Shown in pieces: positions 36,360-45,237 of a stretch of 50,562 nt of DNA (position 1 is its first letter; every line of letters starts with the position of its first letter). Below the pieces are notes generated by a model. It saw only the letters and a program-made list of their open reading frames with translations. It was not told where the DNA came from and searched no databases. Source of the stretch: Deltaproteobacteria bacterium (GTDB lineage: Bacteria; Desulfobacterota; Desulfarculia; Adiutricales; Adiutricaceae); NCBI GenBank assembly GCA_031273455.1, contig JAISRZ010000115.1, positions 1 to 50,562 on the forward strand, written 5' to 3'. Both the position numbers and the translations under genes were made by a program.

Positions 36360-39125
36360 TTATTGAAACAAAGTTCTGTCTTCGCCCTTAGCGGCTTTCT
36401 CCTGAAGGTTTCCAATCTTCTGTTGGATCTCCGGCCAAGACTGAATTAGAGCGTTATAGTCAAAAGCTTCCAGCGCCCAGCCCTTTTTCTCGCAGAAATT
36501 GTACAACATGTAAGCCAAAGAATGGGCCCGGGCGACCGTATCGCCATTATCGGCCTCAACCACTACTTCGGCGCAGAGGTCCATTCCAGTTTTCTTAAGA
36601 GCGTAAGTTAGCTGGTGGGTTAAAAGCCAGACGTTGTCCTCGCCTTTGGTTATCTTGGTAGGTAGCTCGTCTAAACCGTAGAGACGAACCGTGCCTTTCT
36701 TGGCGAAAAGCACCTTTTTGTTCACTAACCTTTCAATGGAAGTATTTTTAGCCCTAGCGAGAACGTCCACCTCCCCGTACTTTATTTCCTCAAACTTAAA
36801 CTGAGTAAATAAGTTATAGCATAACCAACTGTCAATATCTAAGCTTCCTTCTAATTCAGCTAAATATTTATCCAGTTCTTCATTAATGATTCCAAGAGCC
36901 GCTCTAACAGGGAGAGTAGATCCATCAGTCTCCACTATTTTAGAGTAACGGGAATAAATGGCCATGCCTGGGCCAATGGACGCCTGGGCCAGATCCACTG
37001 GGGCGATTCTTGAACGGCGTAAATCATTAAGGGCGGCCTTTAACTCTTTCCTTAGATAATTAACAAAATCTCGGCGTGAGCAAGATTTAGCGTCTTTAGG
37101 CCTCTTACGGCAAACCAGAACTATGGATGAGGCCAGGGCGTTGGAGTCATTGGCTCTGGTTCGATTGCCTAATTCCGACTTTATAGGCCAAGTGCCGGTT
37201 ATGGTAAACCCAGAATCAATAAGAGCCGCCAGCATAGTCTCCCAACCAGTGGAGGCGATTTTAGCTTCGGAGGCAGGTCCATCCGCGTCTTTTTGTTTGA
37301 AGGCGTAATAGATGGTCAAAGGAAAATCTTCGGAGCAATACTGATAAAAATTGGCGAAGACTTGTTTAAGGCCAGACTCGAAATGTTTTTTGGCCTTTTC
37401 TTTGTCCCCAAAACGATAAGGATCGGCCACAAGCTCTTCATTTTTAGGTGTTTTTATTGTACTAAATATTGATTTATAGATATTTTTAAGAGAACTTCTA
37501 AGCCAAATATAAAAATAATCAGATAAATCTGAGTAGCCAATATTATCATAATATGGAGGGTCTGTGGAAATAATTATATTTCTAAGTAAGTTGTCGGTCT
37601 GCGCGTCCGTCTGACTTACAATAGCTTTGTTAGTGGCAGGGAGAGCTTTGATGGCCTTAACGACCAATTCTTGCATATTTTGGAAACTGCCTGTGCTGTC
37701 TGAAAACGGGTTACCTTCGGCGCAATCCCAGACCATAGAAATCGCCTGTCTGGAAAAAATATTTCTTATACTATTTGTTGAACAATCCCAGGAACATAAA
37801 TTAGAATGACGATCGGTAATTTTATCAAGTAAAAAACTTAAATAAACAATAACCGCCTGGCTATAAGATTTTGCCCCAACTCCCCCATCCGCGAGACCAA
37901 TTTTGTCTCCGGCTAGGCCAGCCTCTTTCGCGTCCTTTTCTATTTCTGGTTGAATAACAGACAGTTCATCGCATAAAGTTGTCAGAAAAGTTAATTGGCG
38001 CGCTGTAAAAAGATCAGAATAGTTGTTTAATCCATATATAGGAGTTGTAAAGGCACGACGATCTATAGGAAGACTTTGATCAAATTCAAGTGCAATTTTA
38101 TCAAGCTGAGAGACCTTTATATGACCTTTATCCGGCGGCAAATATATTCGACCGCTTTTGCTTTTAGCGACAATAGCCATCATTGACGCACCCAGTTTTC
38201 TATTTTGACCTTCATCCCTAATATAAGGCAAATTAATTGGGCTGTGGCAGATAGCGCATTTGGCTCCTTGCCTTGAGAAAGTCCCTGGAACTTTTGATTT
38301 ACCGGTTTTAATATTATAATCAACCTGGCCATTTTTAAGATATGGTTCTATAAAATATCCTTTTTTTGAAAGTGAAAATGAATTTAGCAGAGGCGTCATA
38401 ACCCCGCAGGCTGGATTAGGGCATTTTACGGTTCGGGCCCAAAGCCAGGCAATAACAGTGGAATCATGCTTGGTGCCTTTTTGATCGGGGACTTTAATAG
38501 TTGGGTATAGATGCCCAATCTTCTCAAAAACCCTTTCTCGCCAAACATTAGCGTAATACTCCACGTCTTCAGCTAAACCATAGGCTTTTTCCCAAGCGCC
38601 ACCCCTTAGCCCCAACTTTAAGCTACTTGGATTGACCGGTGGTAGACCAGAGAACTTTGGCGGTATTTCCACCATGGCTTTATTGATCATGACCGCTATT
38701 GGATTAAGATCGCCAGCGTTGACCTTAAGCCCTAGCCTCTGAGCTTCTAAAGGAATCGCGCCACCGCCGGCGAAGGAATCTAAAAATTCGGGAAGCGAAT
38801 CGCCGCATGATTTTCTAATCTCTTTTCGAGCGGCGGATAAGACCCCTTCGTTATTGGAATTTTCCCAGATGACCAGGTCTTCGATTAACTTAAATAACCG
38901 GTCTCTTTCGGCGCTTTGTTCGTCTTCTGTGGGAAATAAATCCGGCCTTGAAGAAGGGTCGTCAACTAAGGACGCGAAAAGAACCGCCCTAGCGGTGGCT
39001 AAAGGCTTTCTTGACCACCAAAGGTGTAGAGTCGCGGGATGGTCGCGCCTTATGGATTTCTCCCGCACTGACGCCTTATTGATAGCGATAAGTGGCAGAG
39101 CGACTTCAATTAACTTCTTCTTCAT
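36360..39125 (-). CDS. DUF1156 family DNA methyltransferase
   Basis: 921 aa. The N-terminal DUF1156 signature (SIRRDHPATLHLWWSRKPLATARAVLFASL, residues 25-54) is followed by the SAM-binding motif DSFAGGGAIPLEA (116-128), two zinc-like Cys pairs (CPNPAC about 240, CAIC about 292), and catalytic motif IV DPPY at 522-525 followed by YDNIGYSDLSDYFYIWLR. The order I-to-IV suggests an N6-adenine or N4-cytosine methylase. NCBI names members of this family anti-phage-associated, and they are usually accompanied by DUF499, DUF3780 and helicase genes. None is present here, so this is an orphan. The frame is intact. More AT-rich than the housekeeping genes; no clear ribosome-binding site before the ATG. 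Confidence 0.85.
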   Translation of the reverse strand: MKKKLIEVALPLIAINKASVREKSIRRDHPATLHLWWSRKPLATARAVLFASLVDDPSSRPDLFPTEDEQSAERDRLFKLIEDLVIWENSNNEGVLSAARKEIRKSCGDSLPEFLDSFAGGGAIPLEAQRLGLKVNAGDLNPIAVMINKAMVEIPPKFSGLPPVNPSSLKLGLRGGAWEKAYGLAEDVEYYANVWRERVFEKIGHLYPTIKVPDQKGTKHDSTVIAWLWARTVKCPNPACGVMTPLLNSFSLSKKGYFIEPYLKNGQVDYNIKTGKSKVPGTFSRQGAKCAICHSPINLPYIRDEGQNRKLGASMMAIVAKSKSGRIYLPPDKGHIKVSQLDKIALEFDQSLPIDRRAFTTPIYGLNNYSDLFTARQLTFLTTLCDELSVIQPEIEKDAKEAGLAGDKIGLADGGVGAKSYSQAVIVYLSFLLDKITDRHSNLCSWDCSTNSIRNIFSRQAISMVWDCAEGNPFSDSTGSFQNMQELVVKAIKALPATNKAIVSQTDAQTDNLLRNIIISTDPPYYDNIGYSDLSDYFYIWLRSSLKNIYKSIFSTIKTPKNEELVADPYRFGDKEKAKKHFESGLKQVFANFYQYCSEDFPLTIYYAFKQKDADGPASEAKIASTGWETMLAALIDSGFTITGTWPIKSELGNRTRANDSNALASSIVLVCRKRPKDAKSCSRRDFVNYLRKELKAALNDLRRSRIAPVDLAQASIGPGMAIYSRYSKIVETDGSTLPVRAALGIINEELDKYLAELEGSLDIDSWLCYNLFTQFKFEEIKYGEVDVLARAKNTSIERLVNKKVLFAKKGTVRLYGLDELPTKITKGEDNVWLLTHQLTYALKKTGMDLCAEVVVEADNGDTVARAHSLAYMLYNFCEKKGWALEAFDYNALIQSWPEIQQKIGNLQEKAAKGEDRTLFQ

Positions 39126-39481
39126 GATGGAGCGAAACCTTTATGACCAACGCTGACAAAAAAACTGTGTCGTAGGCGTTTTAACTATAAAAAATTTAGA
39201 GAATACGGTAACTTACCCTTAGAAATGACGCGGGTGTTCAGCCTAAGAACCCCAGATTTTCATAGCGAAAATGAGTGGACTCACCTTCCAGGCTTCATTA
39301 TAGTCTGGGAATAATCTCAAGTGTTTAAACGCTAATAACAAGCGATTAAGTCTACTATTTTCCTTGAAAGAAGTCACATGATTTTTTCCAGGAAGGAAAA
39401 TTTAAGCCTGTGGTCACCCAAAACTATAGGTCGTTGGTTACGTATTAAACGTTCTTAAGCCAAAACCAAGCTAAAGCCCAA
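39126..39481. other. Spacer between the methylase and the sbcC remnant
   Basis: 356 nt with no credible open frame on either strand and no RNA gene I recognise. It should hold the promoter of the - strand methylase, but I see no convincing -35/-10 pair. Confidence 0.45.
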
Positions 39482-40196
39482 CTAAATCTCACGGCAACCC
39501 GGGCCATCTAAGCGGCTTTGCCCCCCAAACTTAGGCGTGACCTTGATCTGGGTGGAGACCCGACGCTCTAAGCCCGCCACCTGGGAAATGACGCCGATGG
39601 TCTTACCCTCCGCCTGGGGCAGATCGGCTAAAGCCGAGATGGCTAGGTCCAAAGATTCCTCATCCAAACCCCTCGTCTAAGAAAAGGGAGTTAACCTCCA
39701 CGTTTTCGCTAGCCATCATGGATAAGCCTAAAGCTAAGGCTAAGCTTACCAGAAAAGATTCCCCGCCGGAAAGGTTTTTCACTGGCCTTATGAGCCCGCC
39801 TTGGTAGTTATCAATAACGTCTATAGAAAGGCCAGCGCCCTCATCGGGGTTCAGAAGGTACCGAGGGGTCATCTTCTGGAGTTGGAGGTTGGCTTTAACC
39901 ACTAACCTTTCAAAGGCCAAGGTCTGGGCGAAGGACCGAAACTTGCCCCCATTACTCTGGCCGATCAGTTCGTTGAGGTTAGCGAAGCGGATGGTCCGGT
40001 CGTTCTGGGCGTCATAAAGGGCGGTGGTGTCCTTGGCTTTCTCCCGGATCTGGCTATCTTGGTCCAATTTTTCCTTAGCGGAGCCAATTTCCGTTAAACC
40101 CTCGTTCCGTTTAATGGTGGCCTCCTTCTGGGTCGCGGTTAGTTCCTCTTCCCCGGTTACGGTTAAGTTTTTAGCCTCTTCCTTAGCCAGTTGGTC
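39482..40196 (-). pseudogene. sbcC: sbcC remnant (C-terminal part of exonuclease subunit SbcC)
   Basis: Only the last about 240 residues of an SMC-like nuclease subunit remain. From about 40196 downward: coiled-coil segment (DQLAKEEAKNLTVTGEEELTATQ), then the C-terminal ATPase lobe with signature LSGGESFLVSLALALGLS and Walker B NSLFLDEGFG. Immediately after GFG about 8 nt are missing (expected GFGTLDEESLDLA), so the frame shifts at about 39660-39667. The remainder (DEESLDLAISALADLPQAEGKTIGVISQV) is in another frame. The N-terminal ATPase half and sbcD are absent. The 5' break coincides with the start of the hybrid kinase fragment on the other strand. Confidence 0.88.
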
Positions 40197-40700
40197 GGTT
40201 TATCCCCGGAGCGGACTGGGGCCTTGTTTAACGCCTTTTCCCAAGCTGACGCCTCTATCACCCAAAAGTACGGGGGAAAGGATCTAGGTTTAACCATCTC
40301 CAAGCGGTTAACCGAGATGATGGGCGGTAAGATCTGGGTGGAAAGCGTCTTAGGCCAAGGAAGCTCTTTTTTCTTTAACGTTAAGTTAAAGGTCATCGAG
40401 GGCGCCCATGATCTGGAGACCGGGGCCCCAGTTTCCTTTAAGGGCCTCACCGCCTTAGTCGTAGACGATGACAACGTGGCTTTGGAGATCATCTCGGAGG
40501 TTCTACGGCGGGTGGCCTTTGAGGTCATCACCTTAACCGGGGGCCAAGAAGCCATCGCTTACTTAGAAGAGCGCGACTGGGCTCCGGATTTACTGGTCAT
40601 TGACTGGCGGACGCCGGATTTGGACAGCCTTGACACCATTAAGATTTTACAGCGTAAGTGTAGCCCTCCCACCGTCCCTAAAAACCCTCCGGCCCGTTGA
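40191..40700 (+). pseudogene. Hybrid histidine kinase fragment: ATPase end plus first half of REC1
   Basis: Begins inside the HATPase_c domain at the GIGLSPE box (GLSPERTGALFNAFSQADASITQKYGG), continues LGLTISKRLTEMMGGKIWVESVLGQGSSFFF, then a receiver domain (ALVVDDDNVALEIISEVLRRVAFEV ... LLVIDWRTPDLDSLDTIKILQ) and stops halfway through it. The G2 box reads GGKDLGL instead of GGTGLGL. The sensor, HisKA and N-box parts are missing. The receiver breaks off exactly where the fragment at 35611-36234 begins, so both probably come from one ancestral gene or close paralogues. Confidence 0.86.
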
Positions 40701-41419
40701 TGGCTTTTTTTTAGGTCCAAGATTCCGGCCTTGTGGTCTACAGAACACACAATGACAGATGGTGTCTTCGGTGGCTCGTAAAAAAAATGAGCCCCTCCAC
40801 CCTAGTCAACCTAGCCAGCCAAGTCAGCCAAGTCAGCCAAGTTAGCCAATCAGCCAAACTCTTCTTACTCATATTTTTTAGGCGATTGGTTTTATTTCTT
40901 AACCTTGTTCTCATTTTTTAAACCGCCCCATTAGCTAGCCCAAACCATTTTATCTTTAGACTAACCTTTTTATTGACCTTCATTATCGCCTACTTAACTC
41001 GCCTATCCTCGATATCATATCATTGGGGGGCTATAGGGTGGTGGGCTATAGGCCAGATCCGACGCCGCGAGCCGCCCTAAGGCCAAAAGACTTTTTTCCA
41101 ACCTAGCGCCGCCCTCCTTTAAATTTTTTTTACCAACCAAAACTTTGGGTCTAATGGCCTAATAACCTGACCTTCCCCACTCTATTTTTAACGCCTTAAT
41201 CATTTAAAGTCTTAAAAATCCCTTGATTAGGCCAATAGCCCCTGAAAAACTCTAAAACGAACGTTAAAATTTTTTCCCGTAAGGTTAGGCGCGTAAGCGA
41301 ACCGAATAAACTTTTCCAGTTGAATAATTATGTTTATCTATCCATTATCCCCTTATAACTCCAAGCTTTCCTCCAAGGCGTCATTAGGAAAATTTCTTGA
41401 TTCGCAAAGGCTATTTCTC
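40701..41419. other. Gene-free region
   Basis: About 720 nt without a supportable gene. It includes a 9-nt tandem repeat (listed separately) and mixed GC/AT sequence with frequent stops. A 62-codon frame at 40733-40921 is mostly translated repeat and is not supported. Confidence 0.45.
40813..40857 (+). repeat. Tandem AGCCAAGTC 9-mer repeat
   Basis: AGCCAAGTC at 40817-40825 and 40826-40834, AGCCAAGTT at 40835-40843, then shortened copies at 40844-40857, with a partial copy before. A simple slippage array with no evident function. Confidence 0.85.
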
Positions 41420-41449
41420 TTGACCATTTGAAATCGCCTCTGGTATTCT
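41420..41449 (+). promoter_or_regulatory. Candidate promoter for the small-ORF locus
   Basis: TTGACC at 41420-41425, 18-nt spacer, TATTCT at 41444-41449. It points at two very short + strand ORFs. The leader includes a perfect GGCGCC-AAA-GGCGCC mini-hairpin around 41482-41496. Confidence 0.5.
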
Positions 41450-41500
41450 ATTCTTACAGACCTGGCCTTGGGGCCACTTAGGCGCCAAAGGCGCCAGAAA

Positions 41501-41611
41501 ATGTTTAACCTTTCTTCCGCCGACCAAAAGGTCCAGCGTTTGGCGAGTTCTTTCGCGGATTTAATTTACCTGCGCTTTTACCCTTACTTTGGTCTTCCTT
41601 CCAAGGCCTAA
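41501..41611 (+). CDS. Candidate 36-residue protein
   Basis: ATG 41501 to TAA 41609. The product starts MFNLSSADQKVQRLASSF and ends YFGLPSKA, amphipathic then aromatic. There is no good Shine-Dalgarno, but a plausible promoter lies 50 nt upstream. No known family. Could be chance. Confidence 0.25.
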   Translation: MFNLSSADQKVQRLASSFADLIYLRFYPYFGLPSKA

Positions 41612-41745
41612 CGTGGCTAACCCCGGGGTCTAGCGCCTACGGCTCAAGCCAATCACCATTTACTTTTTAGGTTACATATTAATGACTTAATAGGCTTTTT
41701 GATAGGCGGCCCTCCCTTTTCGGGCTGAAGACGATTGGTATCACC

Positions 41746-41877
41746 ATGAGACACACTATCTTACTTACCGTTTTGTTGGTCCTTCTGATCCTCCTCTGGT
41801 GGGTTCACGAAACCCATAACCTACCCGGCTATTTTTTGCCTGATCCCGATATCGCGTCCAAACTTGTCAAATCTTAA
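41746..41877 (+). CDS. Candidate 43-residue single-pass membrane protein
   Basis: ATG 41746 to TAA 41875. Basic start (MRH), then an uninterrupted hydrophobic helix from about residue 4 to 20 (TILLTVLLVLLILLWWV), then a polar 23-residue tail rich in Pro and Asp (NLPGYFLPDPDIASKL). The layout is typical of small bitopic membrane proteins. The ribosome-binding site is weak (GAAGA). It is too short for the usual 60-codon cutoff. It could also be a leftover signal peptide of a lost gene. Confidence 0.45.
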   Translation: MRHTILLTVLLVLLILLWWVHETHNLPGYFLPDPDIASKLVKS

Positions 41878-41991
41878 AACGCTAAAGATCTATATTTTTT
41901 TCGCTAAGACGCTCTAACCTTATTGGTCTGGCGGTTAATTGGTAAGTTATGGTGACGATAAATAGGTTGGTTTTACGGGGCTTAAGATTGG

Positions 41992-43881
41992 CTAGTTGGT
42001 TTTAGGGGCCAGTAATTTAGCGACTCTTTCTTTAAGTTTACTTAAAACCTGGGGCGCTAACGGGGCCACGGCTAAAATGTCCTCGTCTTTAGCTTTAGCC
42101 AGCTCTTCTAGAGAAACGAAGCGGCCTAAAAGAGCTTTCCGCCTGACTGGCCCTAAGGCGGGCAAACCATCAAAAATGCTGGCCACCATGTCTTTGGACC
42201 TTAAAAGATGATGGTACGACCGGCAATAGCGATGGGCCTCGTCTCTGAGCTTAGCTAATAAGAGTAAACCCGCCGAGCCGCTCCGCAAATCCACCGGGTT
42301 TTTGCGGTTGGGTTTAAAAATCCTATCCGGCCCATCATTTAAGCGGTCTTTAGCGATCCCGGCCAAGGGCGGTGGGGTCACCCCGATTTCGTTAAAGGCC
42401 GCTAGAACGGCGCTAAGTTGCCCTTTACCGCCGTCTATTAAAAGTAAATCCGGCCTAGGCCACTTTTCTAAGTCCTTATCCGGGGCGAACCGTCTTTTAA
42501 TGGCTTCTTGTAAGCCAGCGTAGTCATCGCCTTTGGTCGGGCTTTTGATTTTAAAGCGGCGATACCCGTCTTTTTTTAGCTCCCCATCCTCCATGACCAC
42601 GAGCCCAGCGGTAGTGGCCTCACCTTGGAGATGGGCGATATCAAAGCACTCCAACCTACGGGGGATGACCGCCAGATCCAACCGGGCTTTCAGCTCCACC
42701 AAGGCCCCTTGAGTTCTTAAAGTCGCGCTTAACCGTTCCTCTAAGCTGAGTAAGGCGTTTTCCGCCGCCATATCCAAGATCTTAATAACGTCCTCGCCCT
42801 CGCCCAACCTAATCTTGACCGTTTGGCCTAAAGTGGCCAACCATTCAGCCAAAGGCGCCCGCTCCTCGTTAAGGTCCAAGGGCAACCAGATCTCCTCCGG
42901 GATAAAGTGGCCTTGGCCGTAAAACTGGGTCACTAAGCTCAGTAAGATCCGCTCGCTGGCCTCCTCGCCCTCGGCCCAGACCTGTTGGCAGCCGGTGACC
43001 ACGCCTTCCCGGATGGTGATGACCGCGGCTTGGACTAAACCATCCCGATGAGCTAGACCCCAAGCGTCGGCGTCGCCCTCCCCGGCTCTGGCCACCACTT
43101 GCTTTTCTAGGGTTTTTTCCAAGTCATACAGCTGATCCCGGATCTTGGCCGCCCGCTCAAAATCCAGGTTGTCCGCGGCCATTCTCATGGTTTTCACCAG
43201 ATCGTCTTTAACGCTCTGGGTCTTCCCCCGGAAAAATAGCCTAACCCTTTCGGCGATGGCCCGGTACTCCTCTTGACTCATTTCCGGGCGGCATGGCCCC
43301 ACGCACCGACCCATCTGGTAGTTCAAGCAAGGCCGATCGATTTTTTTAACCTCGGGCCGCCGACATTTCCGTAAGGGAAACAAGCGATTGACTAGCCGAA
43401 TGGTCTCTTTTAGGGCCCCCACCGAGGTGAAGGGGCCGTAAATAATGGACCCGTCTTTAACTGGCCGGCGAACGATTTCTAAGTAAGGGTAAGGCTCATG
43501 GTGGTTAAGGCGTAAGGACGGGTAGGTTTTGTCGTCGCGTAAGCAAACGTTAAAGCGGGGTCGGTATTTTTTAATGAGGCTATTTTCTAAGATTAAGGCT
43601 TCTTTTTCCGTTTGAGTGACCATCACCTCAAAGGACTCGATTTCTTTAACCAACAAACCTATGCGGGCCGATAAGTTCCCCCGCTGAAAGTAGCCCACCA
43701 CCCGTCGCGGCAAGATCTTGGCTTTGCCCACGTAGATGACTTTTTTATCCTTATCGCTCATAAGATAAACCCCCGGGGACGGGGGCAAATCTTGGGCTAA
43801 CCGCCTTAAGGCGGTCAGCCTATCCTCCCCAGGGCCATGGGGAGTGGGAGCGTTAGAAGCGGTATTTGGCGAGGAGGTCAT
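41992..43881 (-). CDS. uvrC: UvrABC system protein C
   Basis: Nuclease making both incisions in nucleotide excision repair. 629 aa. GIY-YIG domain (PGVYLMSDKDKKVIYVGKAK, about residues 36-55), Cys-rich region (CRRPEV, CLNYQMGRCVGPC), UVR motif (DNLDFERAAKIRDQLYDLEK), RNase H-like 3'-nuclease domain (CFDIAHLQGEATTAGLVVMEDGE, LLIDGGKGQL), and C-terminal HhH. Last gene of the - strand operon. Its start overlaps the kdsC end by 29 nt, suggesting coupling. Confidence 0.96.
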   Translation of the reverse strand: MTSSPNTASNAPTPHGPGEDRLTALRRLAQDLPPSPGVYLMSDKDKKVIYVGKAKILPRRVVGYFQRGNLSARIGLLVKEIESFEVMVTQTEKEALILENSLIKKYRPRFNVCLRDDKTYPSLRLNHHEPYPYLEIVRRPVKDGSIIYGPFTSVGALKETIRLVNRLFPLRKCRRPEVKKIDRPCLNYQMGRCVGPCRPEMSQEEYRAIAERVRLFFRGKTQSVKDDLVKTMRMAADNLDFERAAKIRDQLYDLEKTLEKQVVARAGEGDADAWGLAHRDGLVQAAVITIREGVVTGCQQVWAEGEEASERILLSLVTQFYGQGHFIPEEIWLPLDLNEERAPLAEWLATLGQTVKIRLGEGEDVIKILDMAAENALLSLEERLSATLRTQGALVELKARLDLAVIPRRLECFDIAHLQGEATTAGLVVMEDGELKKDGYRRFKIKSPTKGDDYAGLQEAIKRRFAPDKDLEKWPRPDLLLIDGGKGQLSAVLAAFNEIGVTPPPLAGIAKDRLNDGPDRIFKPNRKNPVDLRSGSAGLLLLAKLRDEAHRYCRSYHHLLRSKDMVASIFDGLPALGPVRRKALLGRFVSLEELAKAKDEDILAVAPLAPQVLSKLKERVAKLLAPKTN

Positions 43882-44389
43882 CCCAAAGGCCCTGACTTTT
43901 TAAAATAAATTCCACCATCTCCCGCACCGCCCCGTGGCCCCCTTTGGCTTTAGCCACAAAGTGGGCCGCGGCTAAGGCTTCTGGGCAAGCGTCCGCCGGG
44001 GCCATGGCCAAGCCGCAGCGGGTGAGGATGGGTAAATCCACCACGTCATCCCCGGCGAAGGCCGTTTGACTGTGGCTTAAACCCTTTTCGTTTAAAATAG
44101 CCTCATAAGCGGCCAGTTTATTAAAGACCCCTTGCCGGGTGTCCTTAATCCCTAGCTCCCGGGCCCGATTGGCCACCACCTGGCTTTGGCGGCCGGTGAT
44201 GATAGCCACCTCCACCCCGGCCCTAAGCAACATCTTTAAGCCATGGCCATCGCGGCTATGGAACCGTTTGGACTCTTCGCCGGAGTCGCTAATGATGATG
44301 CCGCCATCCGTCATGACGCCATCCACGTCAAAGCCCACCCACTTAATGTCCCCTAAACAACCCCGCTTGGGCGTAACCAACGCGTTCAC
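43853..44389 (-). CDS. kdsC: 3-deoxy-D-manno-octulosonate 8-phosphate phosphatase
   Basis: Removes phosphate from KDO-8-P in LPS inner-core synthesis. 178 aa HAD phosphatase of the small tetrameric type: nucleophile Asp21 and Asp23 in FDVDGVMTDGG, motif II ITGRQSQ, and GDDVVDLPIL acid motif. Start overlaps the kdsA stop by 4 nt, so the two KDO enzymes are coupled. Shows the organism makes LPS. Confidence 0.95.
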   Translation of the reverse strand: MNALVTPKRGCLGDIKWVGFDVDGVMTDGGIIISDSGEESKRFHSRDGHGLKMLLRAGVEVAIITGRQSQVVANRARELGIKDTRQGVFNKLAAYEAILNEKGLSHSQTAFAGDDVVDLPILTRCGLAMAPADACPEALAAAHFVAKAKGGHGAVREMVEFILKSQGLWDDLLAKYRF

Positions 44390-45231
44390 CGGATTTCCTC
44401 TTTTCGATAAGTTCGGGTTAAATCGTTTAAAGCGGTCAGCCGCTTTAATAAAGTCTCCAGCTTATTTAATGGCCACTGATTGGGCCCATCGCATAAGGCC
44501 TTTTCCGGGGCGGGATGGGTTTCCAAAAAGAGCCCATCCACCCCCACGGCCACGGCGGCTTGGGCTAAGGCCGGAATAAACTCCCTTTGGCCCCCGGAGG
44601 CTTGACCGGCGGCGGTGGGCAACTGGGCCGAATGGGTGGCGTCAAAGACCACCGGCCAACCGGAGCGAGCCATAATGACTAAAGCCCGCATGTCCACCAC
44701 CAGGTTGTGGTAACCAAAGCTAGCCCCCCTTTCCACCAGAATCAGCCCAGCGAAGTTCGGCTCTTTGGTGATCTTCTCGGCCACCAAGAGCATGTCCTCC
44801 GGGGCCATGAACTGGCCCTTCTTGACCTCCATGGGTCGCCCGCAAGCCGCGGCGGCCAATAGTAAGTCCGTTTGCCGGGCTAAAAAGGCCGGGATCTGGA
44901 TTAAATCCAAGACCCTAGAGGCTGGCTCCACCTGCCAGGTCTCGTGGACATCGCTGACCACGGCGACTTTATATTCCTTTTTAATATCCTCAAGTAGCCC
45001 TAAACCCTCGTAAAACCCTGGCCCCCGAAAAGACCGAATGGACGAGCGATTGGCTTTGTCAAAGCTGGATTTAAAGATCAAACCCAAGTTAAACTTCTGG
45101 GTTAGCTCCAAAAGCTTTTCCACCACCTCGCGCAAGAGGTCTTTGGACTCAATGACGCAAGGCCCGGCGATTAAAGCGAAAGGGGCATCCCCGCCTAAGC
45201 CGACCTCGCCTACTTTTACTAATTTAGCCAT
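44386..45231 (-). CDS. kdsA: KDO-8-phosphate synthase
   Basis: Condenses arabinose-5-phosphate with phosphoenolpyruvate. 281 aa. FALIAGPCVIES, KSSFDKANRSSIRSFRGPG, SDVHETWQ, IPAFLARQTDLL, FDATHSAQLP and FLETHPAPEKALCDGPN are all KdsA hallmarks. Starts 6 nt downstream of the dGTPase-like gene. The ALCDGPNQWPL motif is complete. Confidence 0.96.
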   Translation of the reverse strand: MAKLVKVGEVGLGGDAPFALIAGPCVIESKDLLREVVEKLLELTQKFNLGLIFKSSFDKANRSSIRSFRGPGFYEGLGLLEDIKKEYKVAVVSDVHETWQVEPASRVLDLIQIPAFLARQTDLLLAAAACGRPMEVKKGQFMAPEDMLLVAEKITKEPNFAGLILVERGASFGYHNLVVDMRALVIMARSGWPVVFDATHSAQLPTAAGQASGGQREFIPALAQAAVAVGVDGLFLETHPAPEKALCDGPNQWPLNKLETLLKRLTALNDLTRTYRKEEIR

Positions 45232-45237
45232 ATTTAA

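Noticed and set aside
40733-40921. 62-codon frame with SQVSQVSQ repeats
   Set aside because: Most of it is translated 9-nt tandem repeat followed by AT-rich sequence; no ribosome-binding site and no homology.
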